Positions 17,465 to 25,283 of a stretch of 64,000 nt of DNA are shown piece by piece. The stretch covers positions 716,499 to 780,498 of the forward strand of contig JAWAHN010000001.1 of NCBI GenBank assembly GCA_038889235.1, read 5' to 3'. The position numbers and the translations under genes are program-made. The notes below the pieces were generated by a model, which did no database searches, was not told the origin of the DNA, and saw only the letters and a program-made list of their open reading frames with translations. The first letter of the stretch is position 1, and every line of letters begins with the position of its first letter. Source of the stretch: Candidatus Jordarchaeales archaeon. GTDB taxonomy: Archaea > Asgardarchaeota > Jordiarchaeia > Jordiarchaeales > Freyrarchaeaceae.

Positions 17465-18643
17465 TTACTTTAATCCAAGCCATATTATACCTTTAGGTTC
17501 CGTGCATTCTTCTATAATCTTGAACGCTTGCTTCATCACTTCTAATTCTTCTTCGAGTGTAACGTCCCGGCCGCCTAGTCCCGCTATACATTCTAGAATC
17601 AAAGGTTTTTCTTTGATTCCGTAAAGTGATGCTTTAAGCTCTGATGCTACAGCCCCACCTTTCCCGGGGCTGAGATTTCTATCGATGACCAAAATACACT
17701 CTGTCTTCCTCGCAATGCGGCAAAGCTCTTCCTCTGGGAAGGGTCTGAAGGATCTAAGTTTTACAGCTCCAGCCTTATAACCTTCTTCCCTTAACACATC
17801 CACAACTAATTTTGCTTGGTCAGCTAACGACCCCATGGAAAGAAGGACAACATCGGCGTCACTGCACTTGTATTCTTCCACGAGGTGTCCATGATTGCGG
17901 CCAAAAATTTTTTCGAATTCTTCGGAGCAACGGACTATTTTTTTCTTGGCGGTTTCCATAGCCTTGTGTAATAGGAACCTGAACTCGTAAAACCAGTCCT
18001 CGGGCATTTGGAGATTTCCGTGAGTTATTGGATTGTCGATGTCTATCGTAATATGCTTCCATGGTTCATGTGGAATGAAGGCGTCAACATCTTCTTGGTT
18101 GGGGAGTAACACTGGTTGAGCCGTGTGGCTTAGGACGAAACCTTCAAGGCAAACCATTACTGGAAGAAGAACCTCTGGGTCCTCTGCTATTTTATATGCT
18201 TGAAGAATTGTGTCGAAAGCTTCCTGATGGTTGCTTGTATAAATTTGAATCCATCCTGTATCCCTCTGAGATATCGAGTCGCCATGTTCAGCCCAAATGT
18301 TCCAAGGCGGACCTATGGCACGGTTCACTACGGCCATAACTATCGGAAGCCTAGTTGCTGAAGCCCAATGAAGCATTTCGTGCATGTAGGCCAGTCCATG
18401 ACTACAAGTGGCTGTAAATGTCCTTACTCCAGCTAAACTTGCTCCTATACATGCCGCCATAGCTGAGTGCTCTGACTCGACAGGCACAAAGACCGCATCC
18501 AACTCACCGCTTAGAATGAACTCCGCCAGTTTTTCCACAATCTGAGTCTGGGGGGTTATAGGATAACATGAGACAAAACGCGCCCTAGCCATTTTGACAG
18601 CATACGCGACAGCGTGATTCCCCGTCAAAATTAAAGTTTCCAT
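17465..18643 (-). CDS. porA: Pyruvate:ferredoxin oxidoreductase alpha subunit
   Basis: About 392 residues from the ATG at 18643 (GAGGGGTG upstream). The longer frame to 18679 runs back into porGD and is unlikely to be used. It carries the alpha-subunit motifs GNHAVAYAVKMARARFVSCYPITPQT, split here as the TPP pyrimidine-binding region, then EHSAMAACIGASLAGVRTFT, EMLHWASATRLPIVM and HGDSISQRDTGWIQ. The C-terminal transketolase-like domain has VLLSMGSLADQAK. Por oxidises pyruvate to acetyl-CoA plus CO2 and reduces ferredoxin. It is the last gene of porB-porGD-porA. Confidence 0.9.
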   Translation of the reverse strand: METLILTGNHAVAYAVKMARARFVSCYPITPQTQIVEKLAEFILSGELDAVFVPVESEHSAMAACIGASLAGVRTFTATCSHGLAYMHEMLHWASATRLPIVMAVVNRAIGPPWNIWAEHGDSISQRDTGWIQIYTSNHQEAFDTILQAYKIAEDPEVLLPVMVCLEGFVLSHTAQPVLLPNQEDVDAFIPHEPWKHITIDIDNPITHGNLQMPEDWFYEFRFLLHKAMETAKKKIVRCSEEFEKIFGRNHGHLVEEYKCSDADVVLLSMGSLADQAKLVVDVLREEGYKAGAVKLRSFRPFPEEELCRIARKTECILVIDRNLSPGKGGAVASELKASLYGIKEKPLILECIAGLGGRDVTLEEELEVMKQAFKIIEECTEPKGIIWLGLK

Positions 18644-18659
18644 GAACACACCCCTCTTC

Positions 18660-19574
18660 CTATTTTTTCTCATCAACAACCATGCGTATAGCCTTCCTCG
18701 GACACTCGTTAAAACATACGCCGCAGCCTTTGCAGTAGTCGTAATCTATCTCGGGAAAGCCTTCTTCGTTAACATTTACTGCTGCTTCAGGGCAGTACAT
18801 CCAGCAAAAGAGACACTTAGTGCATTTTTCTTTATCAATTACCGGCATATGTGTACGCCAGTCACCTGTTTTACCAATACTTCCTTTACTTGGAGTCGAG
18901 ACGGGGACTGGTGGTAGGTCGGTCCAGTGGCGGAATTCAGGTATTCTTTCGGGTCTTGAGGGGGGAACGGGAGGGATGTATTGTTCAGGGGTTATATGAA
19001 CCTTTAACGTGGAATAATAAGCTTTCTCTATGGCTTTCATGTTTTTCTCAACTAACACTGATTCAAAGGACGATTCTACTGCTTTCCTAAGGCCTTTGAG
19101 ACTTATGAGTCCTGTAGCCTTGGCAAATGCACCCAGCATTGGCATAGCTAAAACATATAATCCAGCAGCTTGCAGGCCCAGTTCTAGGCATATTGAGGTA
19201 GCATCAACTACATAGACAAGACATTCCTCTGGTACACGGATAGACGGAATGACTTTTGTGCCAGCAGTATTAATTATAAGGAAGCCACTCTTTTTCAGCC
19301 CACGAATGACAACATTGTTATTTCTGGTTATCATTGAGGGGTCGACTACGACCACGGCGTCCGGTGAGTAAACTTGGGAATGCAGTAAGATAGGCGTACG
19401 GGAAATCCTGTTGTAAGCTTCTATTTGTGCACCTCTCCTCTCGGCTCCAATCCATGGAATGGATTGGACCCCTGCAAAACCTTCATTGAAAGCGGCAATC
19501 GCAAGTATTCTAGATGCTGTGACTACTCCTTGTCCGCCACGGCCATGCCATCTTACTTCGAACATTTCGTGCAT
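18660..19574 (-). CDS. porG: Pyruvate:ferredoxin oxidoreductase gamma-delta fusion
   Basis: 304 residues joining two subunits. Residues 1-190 form the gamma domain (RWHGRGGQGVVTASRILA, SIPWIGAERRGAQIEAYNRI, LGAFAKATGLI). After a linker, residues 230-304 form a delta-type ferredoxin with two [4Fe-4S] motifs, CTKCLFCWMYCPEAAV and CKGCGVCFNECPRKAI. Separate porG and porD genes are common in archaea; the fusion is a known variant. The stop lies 16 nt before porA, and the start is 15 nt after the porB stop. The fusion keeps the ferredoxin stoichiometric with gamma. Confidence 0.9.
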   Translation of the reverse strand: MHEMFEVRWHGRGGQGVVTASRILAIAAFNEGFAGVQSIPWIGAERRGAQIEAYNRISRTPILLHSQVYSPDAVVVVDPSMITRNNNVVIRGLKKSGFLIINTAGTKVIPSIRVPEECLVYVVDATSICLELGLQAAGLYVLAMPMLGAFAKATGLISLKGLRKAVESSFESVLVEKNMKAIEKAYYSTLKVHITPEQYIPPVPPSRPERIPEFRHWTDLPPVPVSTPSKGSIGKTGDWRTHMPVIDKEKCTKCLFCWMYCPEAAVNVNEEGFPEIDYDYCKGCGVCFNECPRKAIRMVVDEKK

Positions 19575-19589
19575 ATAGGATCCCTTCTT

Positions 19590-20516
19590 CTAGAAGAAGA
19601 GCGTTTTTCCATCAAGTTCAGCTACTTTTTCAAGCTTCTTGTCGATTATTTCCTGAAGAGACTTTATTTCTTCATCACTCATCCTGCTAAAACGTTCTTG
19701 CGCCCTGATATATTCTCTCACTGGAATACGTTTCTCGGGCTTCTCTATAATGGTTCTGCTCGGCGGGCTTAGGCGGAAAACGCCATTTTCAACTTCGTAT
19801 AAAAGCCACATTCCAGATTGGACAGCCAACCTACCGATTTTAACCGTTAATCCGGTGTCGAAGCGCCATCCCGGAGGACATGGAACTAAGATGTGGATGT
19901 ATCTCATACCTTTAATGTTCTTGGCTTTCTTGGTTTTATTGTAAATATCGATAGGGTATGAAGAGCACGTTGTAGCCACGTAAGGAATCCTGTGAGCAGC
20001 CATGATTAACGCCATATCCTTCTTATTTTCCTTTTTACCCAGAGGAGTTGTTGTGGTCCAGGCTCCTGCAGGTGTGCTCCCGCTTCTCTGCGTTCCAGTA
20101 TTCATGTATGCCTCATTGTCGTAACAGAAGTAAATGTAATCCGTGTTTCTTTCGGCGGTCCCGGAAAGACTTGAAACACCTATGTCTGCTGTCCCTCCAT
20201 CACCAGCCCAACAAACCACCGTAACGTCTTTTTCTCCTCGAGCAGCTAAACCACCCACTATTCCGGATGCAGCAGCAGGTCCTGCTGCGAAAGCCATTTG
20301 GATGTACGGAACGCTTATCGCTGTTCGCGGATAGAGGCCGACATAAACACAACCACAAGAAGCAGGGTTAACTATAACCGTTCTCTTGCCTAAAGCTTTT
20401 AAAATCCACCTTAAAGCCAATGTCGAGCCGCAACCCTGACAAGCAGAGTTACCTGGCAACACATATTCTTCTGGTGCTTCTTGATAGATTTTTCTTGCAG
20501 ACAAACTGTGGTACAC
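19590..20516 (-). CDS. porB: Pyruvate:ferredoxin oxidoreductase beta subunit
   Basis: 308 residues. TPP-binding beta subunit with LPGNSACQGCGSTLALRWIL (first cluster-binding cysteines), VNPASCGCVYVG, TVVCWAGDGGTADIGVSSL (the TPP GDG motif) and YDNEAYMNTGTQRSGSTPAG. A later cysteine is in HILVPCPPGWRFDTGL. It is the first gene of the operon. The annotated start is GTG 20516; TTG at 20504 would sit 8-9 nt downstream of GAGGGTG and may be the true start. Confidence 0.9.
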   Translation of the reverse strand: MYHSLSARKIYQEAPEEYVLPGNSACQGCGSTLALRWILKALGKRTVIVNPASCGCVYVGLYPRTAISVPYIQMAFAAGPAAASGIVGGLAARGEKDVTVVCWAGDGGTADIGVSSLSGTAERNTDYIYFCYDNEAYMNTGTQRSGSTPAGAWTTTTPLGKKENKKDMALIMAAHRIPYVATTCSSYPIDIYNKTKKAKNIKGMRYIHILVPCPPGWRFDTGLTVKIGRLAVQSGMWLLYEVENGVFRLSPPSRTIIEKPEKRIPVREYIRAQERFSRMSDEEIKSLQEIIDKKLEKVAELDGKTLFF

Positions 20517-20728
20517 CCTCTTGAAAAGTTTAGAAAAACGAGAAAAGGGGCTATTTAAAAAAATTATGGGGAAATATTCCTAGCTTGCCTTTGGGAGGCA
20601 CATTAAAACGAGTTGAAATGTTTAAGAGGTTTTGAGCCGAAGAGATAAATTTTTAGAGTTAGCTTCAGTACCTTTTAAAGAGAAAGGAATTTGTCGATTT
20701 GCTTTTTCCGACATGCGAGGTGAACATG

Positions 20729-21163
20729 ATGAGTACTACTACGTCCGTCAATTTTTTCAAAGATCTGGCAAGCATGGTAGGTAAAAAGGTTAAAGTCAAC
20801 CTCGAAGATGGTAGAACGTACACTGGGAACCTAAGGAGTTATGAAGTCAACACTTTGAGTTTATGCCTAACAGACGCCGAGGATGGTAAAGGGAATACCT
20901 ACAAGAAAGTTTTCATTAAAGGGGACAAAATCGTGGACTTCTTTCAGATAGAAAAAGGAATGGACTTGCGAGAACTTTACATGGAAATTAGCAAAGTATT
21001 CCCTCACGGTGATGTGGAGTTTCTCGAAGATAGTAATGTTATACTCGTACTTAAAAAGGTCAAGGTTACTGAGAGCGGCGTAGAAGGAGAGGGGCCTATA
21101 GCAAGAAGAGTTAAGGAAATATATGATAGGTTTATGACGGAAAAAAGAGCGGACACTTCTTAA
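20729..21163 (+). CDS. Lsm/Sm-like RNA-binding protein with C-terminal extension (SmAP3-like)
   Basis: About 144 residues from ATG 20729 (GAGGTG 6 nt upstream). The Sm1 motif is VGKKVKVNLEDGRTYTGNLRSY and a shortened Sm2 is KKVFIKGDKIVDF, together an Sm fold over residues 8-75. A C-terminal domain of about 70 residues (GMDLRELYMEISKVFP to RRVKEIYDRFM) resembles the layout of SmAP3 proteins. Sm rings bind U-rich RNA. It ends 4 nt inside the convergent zinc-ribbon gene. Confidence 0.8.
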   Translation: MSTTTSVNFFKDLASMVGKKVKVNLEDGRTYTGNLRSYEVNTLSLCLTDAEDGKGNTYKKVFIKGDKIVDFFQIEKGMDLRELYMEISKVFPHGDVEFLEDSNVILVLKKVKVTESGVEGEGPIARRVKEIYDRFMTEKRADTS

Positions 21164-21468
21164 TTCTCCAGCGATTCTATAGGGTGCAATCTGAACAATG
21201 CGACAGCAACCCATTTTTTATTCGAGTACAAACTCTCTTTGGCCTTTTTAATGCGAAAACTCATACACTGCTTACATGTAGGATGACGTGGATCTAAAGG
21301 GCCGTCACAAGACGCGCAGTGAAGCATTAAAACATGGTGCTCACCTATCTTTGCTTGCAAAAATTCATCTTCGTCACATTCTGGAGAAAACTCAGGCCAT
21401 ATATCATAAATTTGTGGATCACCGAGAACCTCTTTCAACCTCTTAAAAAAACGTTCAAAACTAACCAT
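21160..21468 (-). CDS. Conserved hypothetical small zinc-ribbon-like protein
   Basis: 102 residues, ATG start with GGGAGG 3-4 nt upstream. I do not recognise it. It has a CxxC pair (CASC) followed after about 12 residues by CKQC, in the stretch LHCASCDGPLDPRHPTCKQC, which suggests one zinc site. The N-terminus is helical and acidic. It is tail to tail with the Lsm gene (4-nt overlap), and no operon partner is visible. Confidence 0.6.
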   Translation of the reverse strand: MVSFERFFKRLKEVLGDPQIYDIWPEFSPECDEDEFLQAKIGEHHVLMLHCASCDGPLDPRHPTCKQCMSFRIKKAKESLYSNKKWVAVALFRLHPIESLEN

Positions 21469-21615
21469 TGGCCTCCCTTCCCGGGAGATTTTTGGAGAAA
21501 TGGGGGTCTTAAGAAACCTTAAATGTTAGTCTTCTCAAGACAACATCTTGCATGTGTAATGAGCGCATATGTAGACGGACGGGGGCATGTGTAAGCGGAG
21601 CTACGATTGAAAAGG

Positions 21616-21624
21616 TTTAAATTT
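21616..21624 (+). promoter_or_regulatory. TATA-like promoter element upstream of L23
   Basis: The sequence GAAAAGGTTTAAATTTGC (around 21609-21626) has an A-rich BRE-like part and a TTTAAATTT box. A transcript starting about 25 nt downstream would begin near 21648 and contain only the Shine-Dalgarno and the GTG at 21670. Position and composition fit an archaeal promoter. Confidence 0.5.
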
Positions 21625-21669
21625 GCTTTTTACTCATCTCTGAGTAAAGCTTTCTTTGGAGGTAACGAC

Positions 21670-21930
21670 GTGGAGCCTCACGAGGTTATCAAAGCACCAT
21701 TAGCGACTGAGGCTGCTTTCAGGATGATAGAGAAAGAAAACAAACTAGTTTTTATAGTCGACCGAAGGGCCAACAAGAAAGTCATACGTGCTGCTGTAGA
21801 GAAACTTTACGGAGTAAAAGTTGAAAAGGTTAACACGCTTATAACTCCCAGGGGAGAAAAGAAGGCATTCGTTAAGCTTAAGCCAGAATACAGTGCAGCC
21901 GATTTAGCAACAAAAATGGGATTATTCTAA
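21670..21930 (+). CDS. rpl23: 50S ribosomal protein L23
   Basis: 86 residues from GTG 21670, which follows a strong GGAGGTAAC. The frame extends 63 nt further upstream, but that extension contains the promoter-like region and does not match the family. Motifs: [26 protein letters not shown] and [21 protein letters not shown] with [15 protein letters not shown]23 binds 23S rRNA near the exit tunnel. It usually sits in the L3-L4-L23-L2 operon; here it stands alone between unrelated genes, with the Ogg gene 14 nt downstream. Confidence 0.93.
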   Translation: MEPHEVIKAPLATEAAFRMIEKENKLVFIVDRRANKKVIRAAVEKLYGVKVEKVNTLITPRGEKKAFVKLKPEYSAADLATKMGLF

Positions 21931-21944
21931 TCTTCTAGAAGAAT

Positions 21945-22583
21945 ATGCTTATGTCTTCGCATAACATGTACTACTTATTAAACAAACTAAGGGAACTTAA
22001 GGAAAGCAGTGTGAGAGAAATTATTGAAAAAAGAATTAAGGAATTTGAGTCCCTGCCTCCCGAAAAGTGGTTCTCTGAACTTTGCTTTTGTATTCTAACG
22101 GCGAATTCGTCCGCCCAGATAGGTATCAAAGCACAAGAAGTCATAGGAGATGGCTTTCTTTCAATGAGTAAGGAGGAGCTTGCGCTTGTCCTAAAAAAGT
22201 TGGGACATCCGTACTATGTGAAAAGAGCGGAATATATAGTTGAGGCGAGAAAATACAGGGAGATACATAAGATAGTGTCTCAGTTTGGTGATGAGAGACA
22301 GGCAAGGGAGTGGCTTGTTAAGAACATTAAAGGAATAGGGTACAAAGAAGCAAGCCACTTTTTGAGAAATGTAGGTTACAAGAACGTGGCGATAATTGAT
22401 AGACACATACTTAGAGTGATGGTTAGGTACGGATTGATTGAAAAAGTACCTAAAGGACTTACAAAAAAGAAGTATCTCGAACTTGAAAAAATACTTGAAA
22501 GGGTTGCTAGGGAGGCAGGGTTAACATTAGCAGAGCTAGATCTTTACCTTTGGTACATGGACACTGGAAAGGTTCTCAAATAG
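21945..22583 (+). CDS. ogg: 8-oxoguanine DNA glycosylase/AP lyase (Ogg2-type)
   Basis: 212 residues, matching the archaeal Ogg2 family (about 205-210) of helix-hairpin-helix glycosylases, which remove 8-oxoguanine and cleave the AP site. Motifs: LPPEKWFSELCFCILTANSSA, VKNIKGIGYKEASHFLRNVG (HhH plus catalytic lysine in IGYKEASH) and VAIIDRHILRVMVRYGLI with the catalytic aspartate. The C-terminal LWYMDTGKVLK is typical. It may be co-transcribed with L23, 14 nt upstream. Its end converges on the Yip1-like gene. Confidence 0.88.
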   Translation: MLMSSHNMYYLLNKLRELKESSVREIIEKRIKEFESLPPEKWFSELCFCILTANSSAQIGIKAQEVIGDGFLSMSKEELALVLKKLGHPYYVKRAEYIVEARKYREIHKIVSQFGDERQAREWLVKNIKGIGYKEASHFLRNVGYKNVAIIDRHILRVMVRYGLIEKVPKGLTKKKYLELEKILERVAREAGLTLAELDLYLWYMDTGKVLK

Positions 22584-22593
22584 CAACCGTTCT

Positions 22594-23364
22594 TCAAAAA
22601 GTGAGAAGAGTATATGCAATCAAAACAACGGAATACGAGAAAATTAAGGAAAAACTTGTAGATAATTTAGCCGCTTTACGGATTCCAGGCGTTATCAAGA
22701 AAGCTACACCTAGGAGACATACCAACTTAGCTGTTTTGCCAACTTTCCAGAGAAGATATAGGTAGAATTGAGTGGTGGAGAGCTGGAGCACAGGCGGAAG
22801 CGCTGGCATAACGAGTACGCTACTATTGATAGAAGTAATTATTAAGGATACCATCTGACCTAACACTACCAGGACGTATGCGTATCCAACCATAGAGACA
22901 AAAGATTTGAAGCGGACGTCGCGCCCTAGTAATTTGAGGGGAAGCCAATACAGAAAACTGACCAAGAAGAGTTCCAAAAACGCCAAGGAGAGATTGAAGT
23001 AAAATAGGATAATTGGGAGAGAAGAGAGAGAGTCTTTGAAAAAGAGGAAGAAAAGCATATCAGTGAAGAAGATTTTGCCTATCGGAAGTAGGAAGTAAAT
23101 TGTGGAGAGGAAACTGTTTAAAAAGACTACTAACAGTGGACCAAGAAGGTCCGGTGACGATACTATGTCACTGAAAACAACGTTTGGCTTAATCATTCCG
23201 GTGAAAAGCCTATGGTGCACCGAGAGAGGGGTAGCAGGTTTTTCTAATGGTTTTCTTAGAAGAGGGAGCAAGCGTTCAATGATTTCTTCCCCTATTCTAG
23301 CGCCACAATATGGGCAATTGAGTTCGTCTGGCGAAACTTTATTTTTACATTTAGGACACTTCAA
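22594..23364 (-). CDS. Zinc-ribbon plus Yip1-like integral membrane protein
   Basis: 256 residues. The N-terminus is a zinc ribbon, MKCPKCKNKVSPDELNCPYC (residues 1-20). After a linker come about five hydrophobic segments, the first after PDLLGPLLVVFLN and others around FKSFVSMVGYAYVLVVLGQM and SYSVVLIAYTLLTF. The arrangement matches Yip1-domain membrane proteins; eukaryotic Yip1 works with Rab GTPases in vesicle traffic, but prokaryotic members are uncharacterised. TTG start. Confidence 0.65.
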   Translation of the reverse strand: MKCPKCKNKVSPDELNCPYCGARIGEEIIERLLPLLRKPLEKPATPLSVHHRLFTGMIKPNVVFSDIVSSPDLLGPLLVVFLNSFLSTIYFLLPIGKIFFTDMLFFLFFKDSLSSLPIILFYFNLSLAFLELFLVSFLYWLPLKLLGRDVRFKSFVSMVGYAYVLVVLGQMVSLIITSINSSVLVMPALPPVLQLSTTQFYLYLLWKVGKTAKLVCLLGVAFLITPGIRKAAKLSTSFSLIFSYSVVLIAYTLLTF

Positions 23365-23400
23365 TATTCAGCCCCAGGAGAAATAGTAGGTCATTAAAAT

Positions 23401-24744
23401 TTAAACTATTTCTGTAAGGGAGAGCTTAACATAACCATCATAAGTTAAGGACACAGAAATATGGTAGTATGGGGTCCAAGGTTTAATGCCGCAGACAAGC
23501 GTATAGCCGGCTTCTTCTTGGAACAAGAATATGCGACTTGCTAACCCTTGAACCGCACGCGAAGCCTTTGAACATACACCAACTATACATATATTATCAA
23601 GCGCAAGCGAGTTCAATAAAGAGTATATTAAGGATGAGACTCCACTATTACCCAATGCAACCTCCATGTAATCAAAGTTGAAAAACAGGAGGATGTACTT
23701 CCCCTGTCTCCCTGACAGGAGATCCTTAATATCGCTTGCGATCTTATCTAAATTTAATTCGCCGGAGACTTGAATAGGAAAATACAAGGGGGACATTTTA
23801 AAACAAAGAGGGGGAGGAGTGTGTAAAAGTGGCTCCATGCCTATCGAAAGAACAATTCCTCCGTTATTTATGAAGGACTTGATGATATTTAGAAGAATTA
23901 AGGCACGGATTAATGAGTGAACTTTTACGTCAAAAATCAGGAGATTAAGGCCTTCATTAGACAACCCTCCTAGGAGTCGGTCAAATGATTCTGAACCAAA
24001 GCTTATGAGTTTCTCTCCAAGAACGCCGGTACAAGCACCAGTTTCTAGTGCTAAACCCTGAATTTTATCCAGAATGCTCCTTGGAAGGTTTTCAATATCC
24101 TTCAATGGTCGAGAAAGAGGCAGTAAGCGTCCTCCCAAAATGGTATAGAGAAAGCGTGACTCGCGAATTTTCAGACCACAGAGCTTCTTAACAAAAGCTT
24201 TCCTGATCACTCGTCCATCTTGTTCCTTAACTTCAAGGACGATAACGCCGTCAGCGATTTGCTCTAAGTGCTCGTTTCTTCTAACAGTAACTATGCTACG
24301 AAGACTTGCATGCCTAAGAAATGAGACATAGAGTTCCATGACGGAGACAGGGTCTAAGCCTATTGCGTTAGAAACTCTTTCGAAATCATCAATAAAGATC
24401 AAGGCACTCTTCACTTTCTCGGCCCGCTCGTAGAGGTACCTTAGGAACATAGGAAGGTTTGACCGCAAAACAGCGTCATAGATGTTCTCTTCCTGAGGAA
24501 AAGGAAGATCATTTACATCTATAACCTCACATAAGTAGCGGTTTAAGTCGCTATAGCGGCTAAGCAGAGCAGTACGATCAATTCCACAGGAGACGTAGAA
24601 TCCGCACCCAACATCGCCCACTTCTCTCAGTACTTCAAAACCAAAAGCAGTTTTTCCAGTTCCAGAATCCCCGTAAACAAGCAGGAGGTTATTCCCTTCT
24701 AAACCGAAGAAACTCTTAATAAGTTTAAACAAGGCGTTCACCAA
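23401..24744 (-). CDS. RecA-superfamily ATPase with two halves, second half without P-loop
   Basis: 447 residues. The first half has a complete Walker A (LLLVYGDSGTGKTAFGFEVL) and Walker B (SALIFIDDFERVSN). The second half begins near residue 245 (ISFGSESFDRLLGGLSNEG), like the start of a KaiC domain, but the P-loop position reads FDVKVHSLIRALIL, so nucleotide binding is probably lost. It resembles GvpD/KaiC-like archaeal ATPases. No neighbour hints at a role. A start at TTG 24744 or the adjacent GTG is possible. Confidence 0.65.
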   Translation of the reverse strand: MVNALFKLIKSFFGLEGNNLLLVYGDSGTGKTAFGFEVLREVGDVGCGFYVSCGIDRTALLSRYSDLNRYLCEVIDVNDLPFPQEENIYDAVLRSNLPMFLRYLYERAEKVKSALIFIDDFERVSNAIGLDPVSVMELYVSFLRHASLRSIVTVRRNEHLEQIADGVIVLEVKEQDGRVIRKAFVKKLCGLKIRESRFLYTILGGRLLPLSRPLKDIENLPRSILDKIQGLALETGACTGVLGEKLISFGSESFDRLLGGLSNEGLNLLIFDVKVHSLIRALILLNIIKSFINNGGIVLSIGMEPLLHTPPPLCFKMSPLYFPIQVSGELNLDKIASDIKDLLSGRQGKYILLFFNFDYMEVALGNSGVSSLIYSLLNSLALDNICIVGVCSKASRAVQGLASRIFLFQEEAGYTLVCGIKPWTPYYHISVSLTYDGYVKLSLTEIV

Positions 24745-24824
24745 ATCTAAAATTATAACGTGACTGCAAATAAATGCCTGACGCGAAAAATTTGTAAGAG
24801 CATTTTTGAGAAAGTGACACGAAA

Positions 24825-24833
24825 AATTTAATA
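24825..24833 (+). promoter_or_regulatory. TATA-like element upstream of tRNA-Asp
   Basis: ACACGAAAAATTTAATAACC places an AATTTAATA box 27 nt before the first base of the tRNA, with a purine-rich BRE-like GAAAA directly upstream. The distance is right for an archaeal promoter. Confidence 0.55.
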
Positions 24834-24859
24834 ACCTTTTAAGGTACAGGTTTGCTGTA

Positions 24860-25018
24860 GCCCCGGTGGTGTAGCCACCATAAAGAGGCTGTAACGGCCG
24901 AGCATACGGGACAGTGACAAGCCCCTAATGTCAACGACGGTGGCAGAACTCCCGCGACCCGGGTAGTATATCCATCTGATGGATATACTAGGGATTTCAA
25001 ATCCCGGCCGGGGCGCCA
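24860..25018 (+). tRNA. tRNA-Asp (GUC) with four inferred introns, CCA encoded
   Basis: Acceptor GCCCCGG pairs with CCGGGGC, then G73 (typical for Asp) and CCA. Removing four inserts gives a perfect tRNA: 24877-24895 (D-loop, 19 nt), 24913-24928 (between 32 and 33, 16 nt), 24934-24948 (37/38, 15 nt) and 24964-24995 (T-arm, 32 nt). The spliced anticodon arm is CGGGA-CTGTCAC-TCCCG, anticodon GUC. The spliced T-arm is CCGGG-TTCAAAT-CCCGG. The T-arm insert contains a perfect 10-bp stem, TAGTATATCC/GGATATACTA. Splice positions may slide by a base or so. Four introns in one tRNA is extreme. Confidence 0.9.
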
Positions 25019-25070
25019 CTCCTTTTCTTAATCCGTTTCGTTACAATCTCGGCAGTGCAGGTTTACGTAA

Positions 25071-25079
25071 ATTATTTAA
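25071..25079 (+). promoter_or_regulatory. TATA-like element upstream of tRNA-Pro (UGG)
   Basis: ATTATTTAA, with GTAA upstream, lies 26 nt before the first base of the tRNA-Pro gene, the expected distance. Because of this promoter, the tRNA is probably transcribed separately from tRNA-Asp, which ends about 86 nt upstream. Confidence 0.5.
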
Positions 25080-25104
25080 GTTTTGTGATGGGCAAGGTTT
25101 AGTA

Positions 25105-25249
25105 GGGCGGGTGGTCTAGAGCGAGAGCCAGCGGAGAACTTGGTATGATTCCCTCTTTGAGGGAGTAAAACCGGGTTTGGGACCCGGAGGCCCTGGGTTC
25201 AATGCTGTGCATGATTTATGCAGGCGAACAAATCCCAGCCCGCCCACCA
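25105..25249 (+). tRNA. tRNA-Pro (UGG) with three inferred introns, CCA encoded
   Basis: Acceptor GGGCGGG pairs with CCCGCCC, then A73 and CCA. The anticodon stem CCGGG/CCCGG closes the loop TTTGGGA, anticodon UGG. The consensus is restored by removing 25120-25140 (D-loop, 21 nt), 25151-25170 (base of the anticodon stem near 26/27, 20 nt) and 25203-25231 (T-loop after TTCAA, 29 nt). The spliced T-arm is CTGGG-TTCAAAT-CCCAG. No insert lies in the anticodon loop itself. The serS gene starts 34 nt downstream. Confidence 0.9.
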
Positions 25250-25283
25250 TGCTTATAAAGCATTTTTTGGAGGGAGCTTCGAA

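Noticed and set aside
21540-21605. Possible C/D-box RNA with TGAGCG and a later GATTGA
   Set aside because: The C and D box matches are too poor, with no terminal stem.
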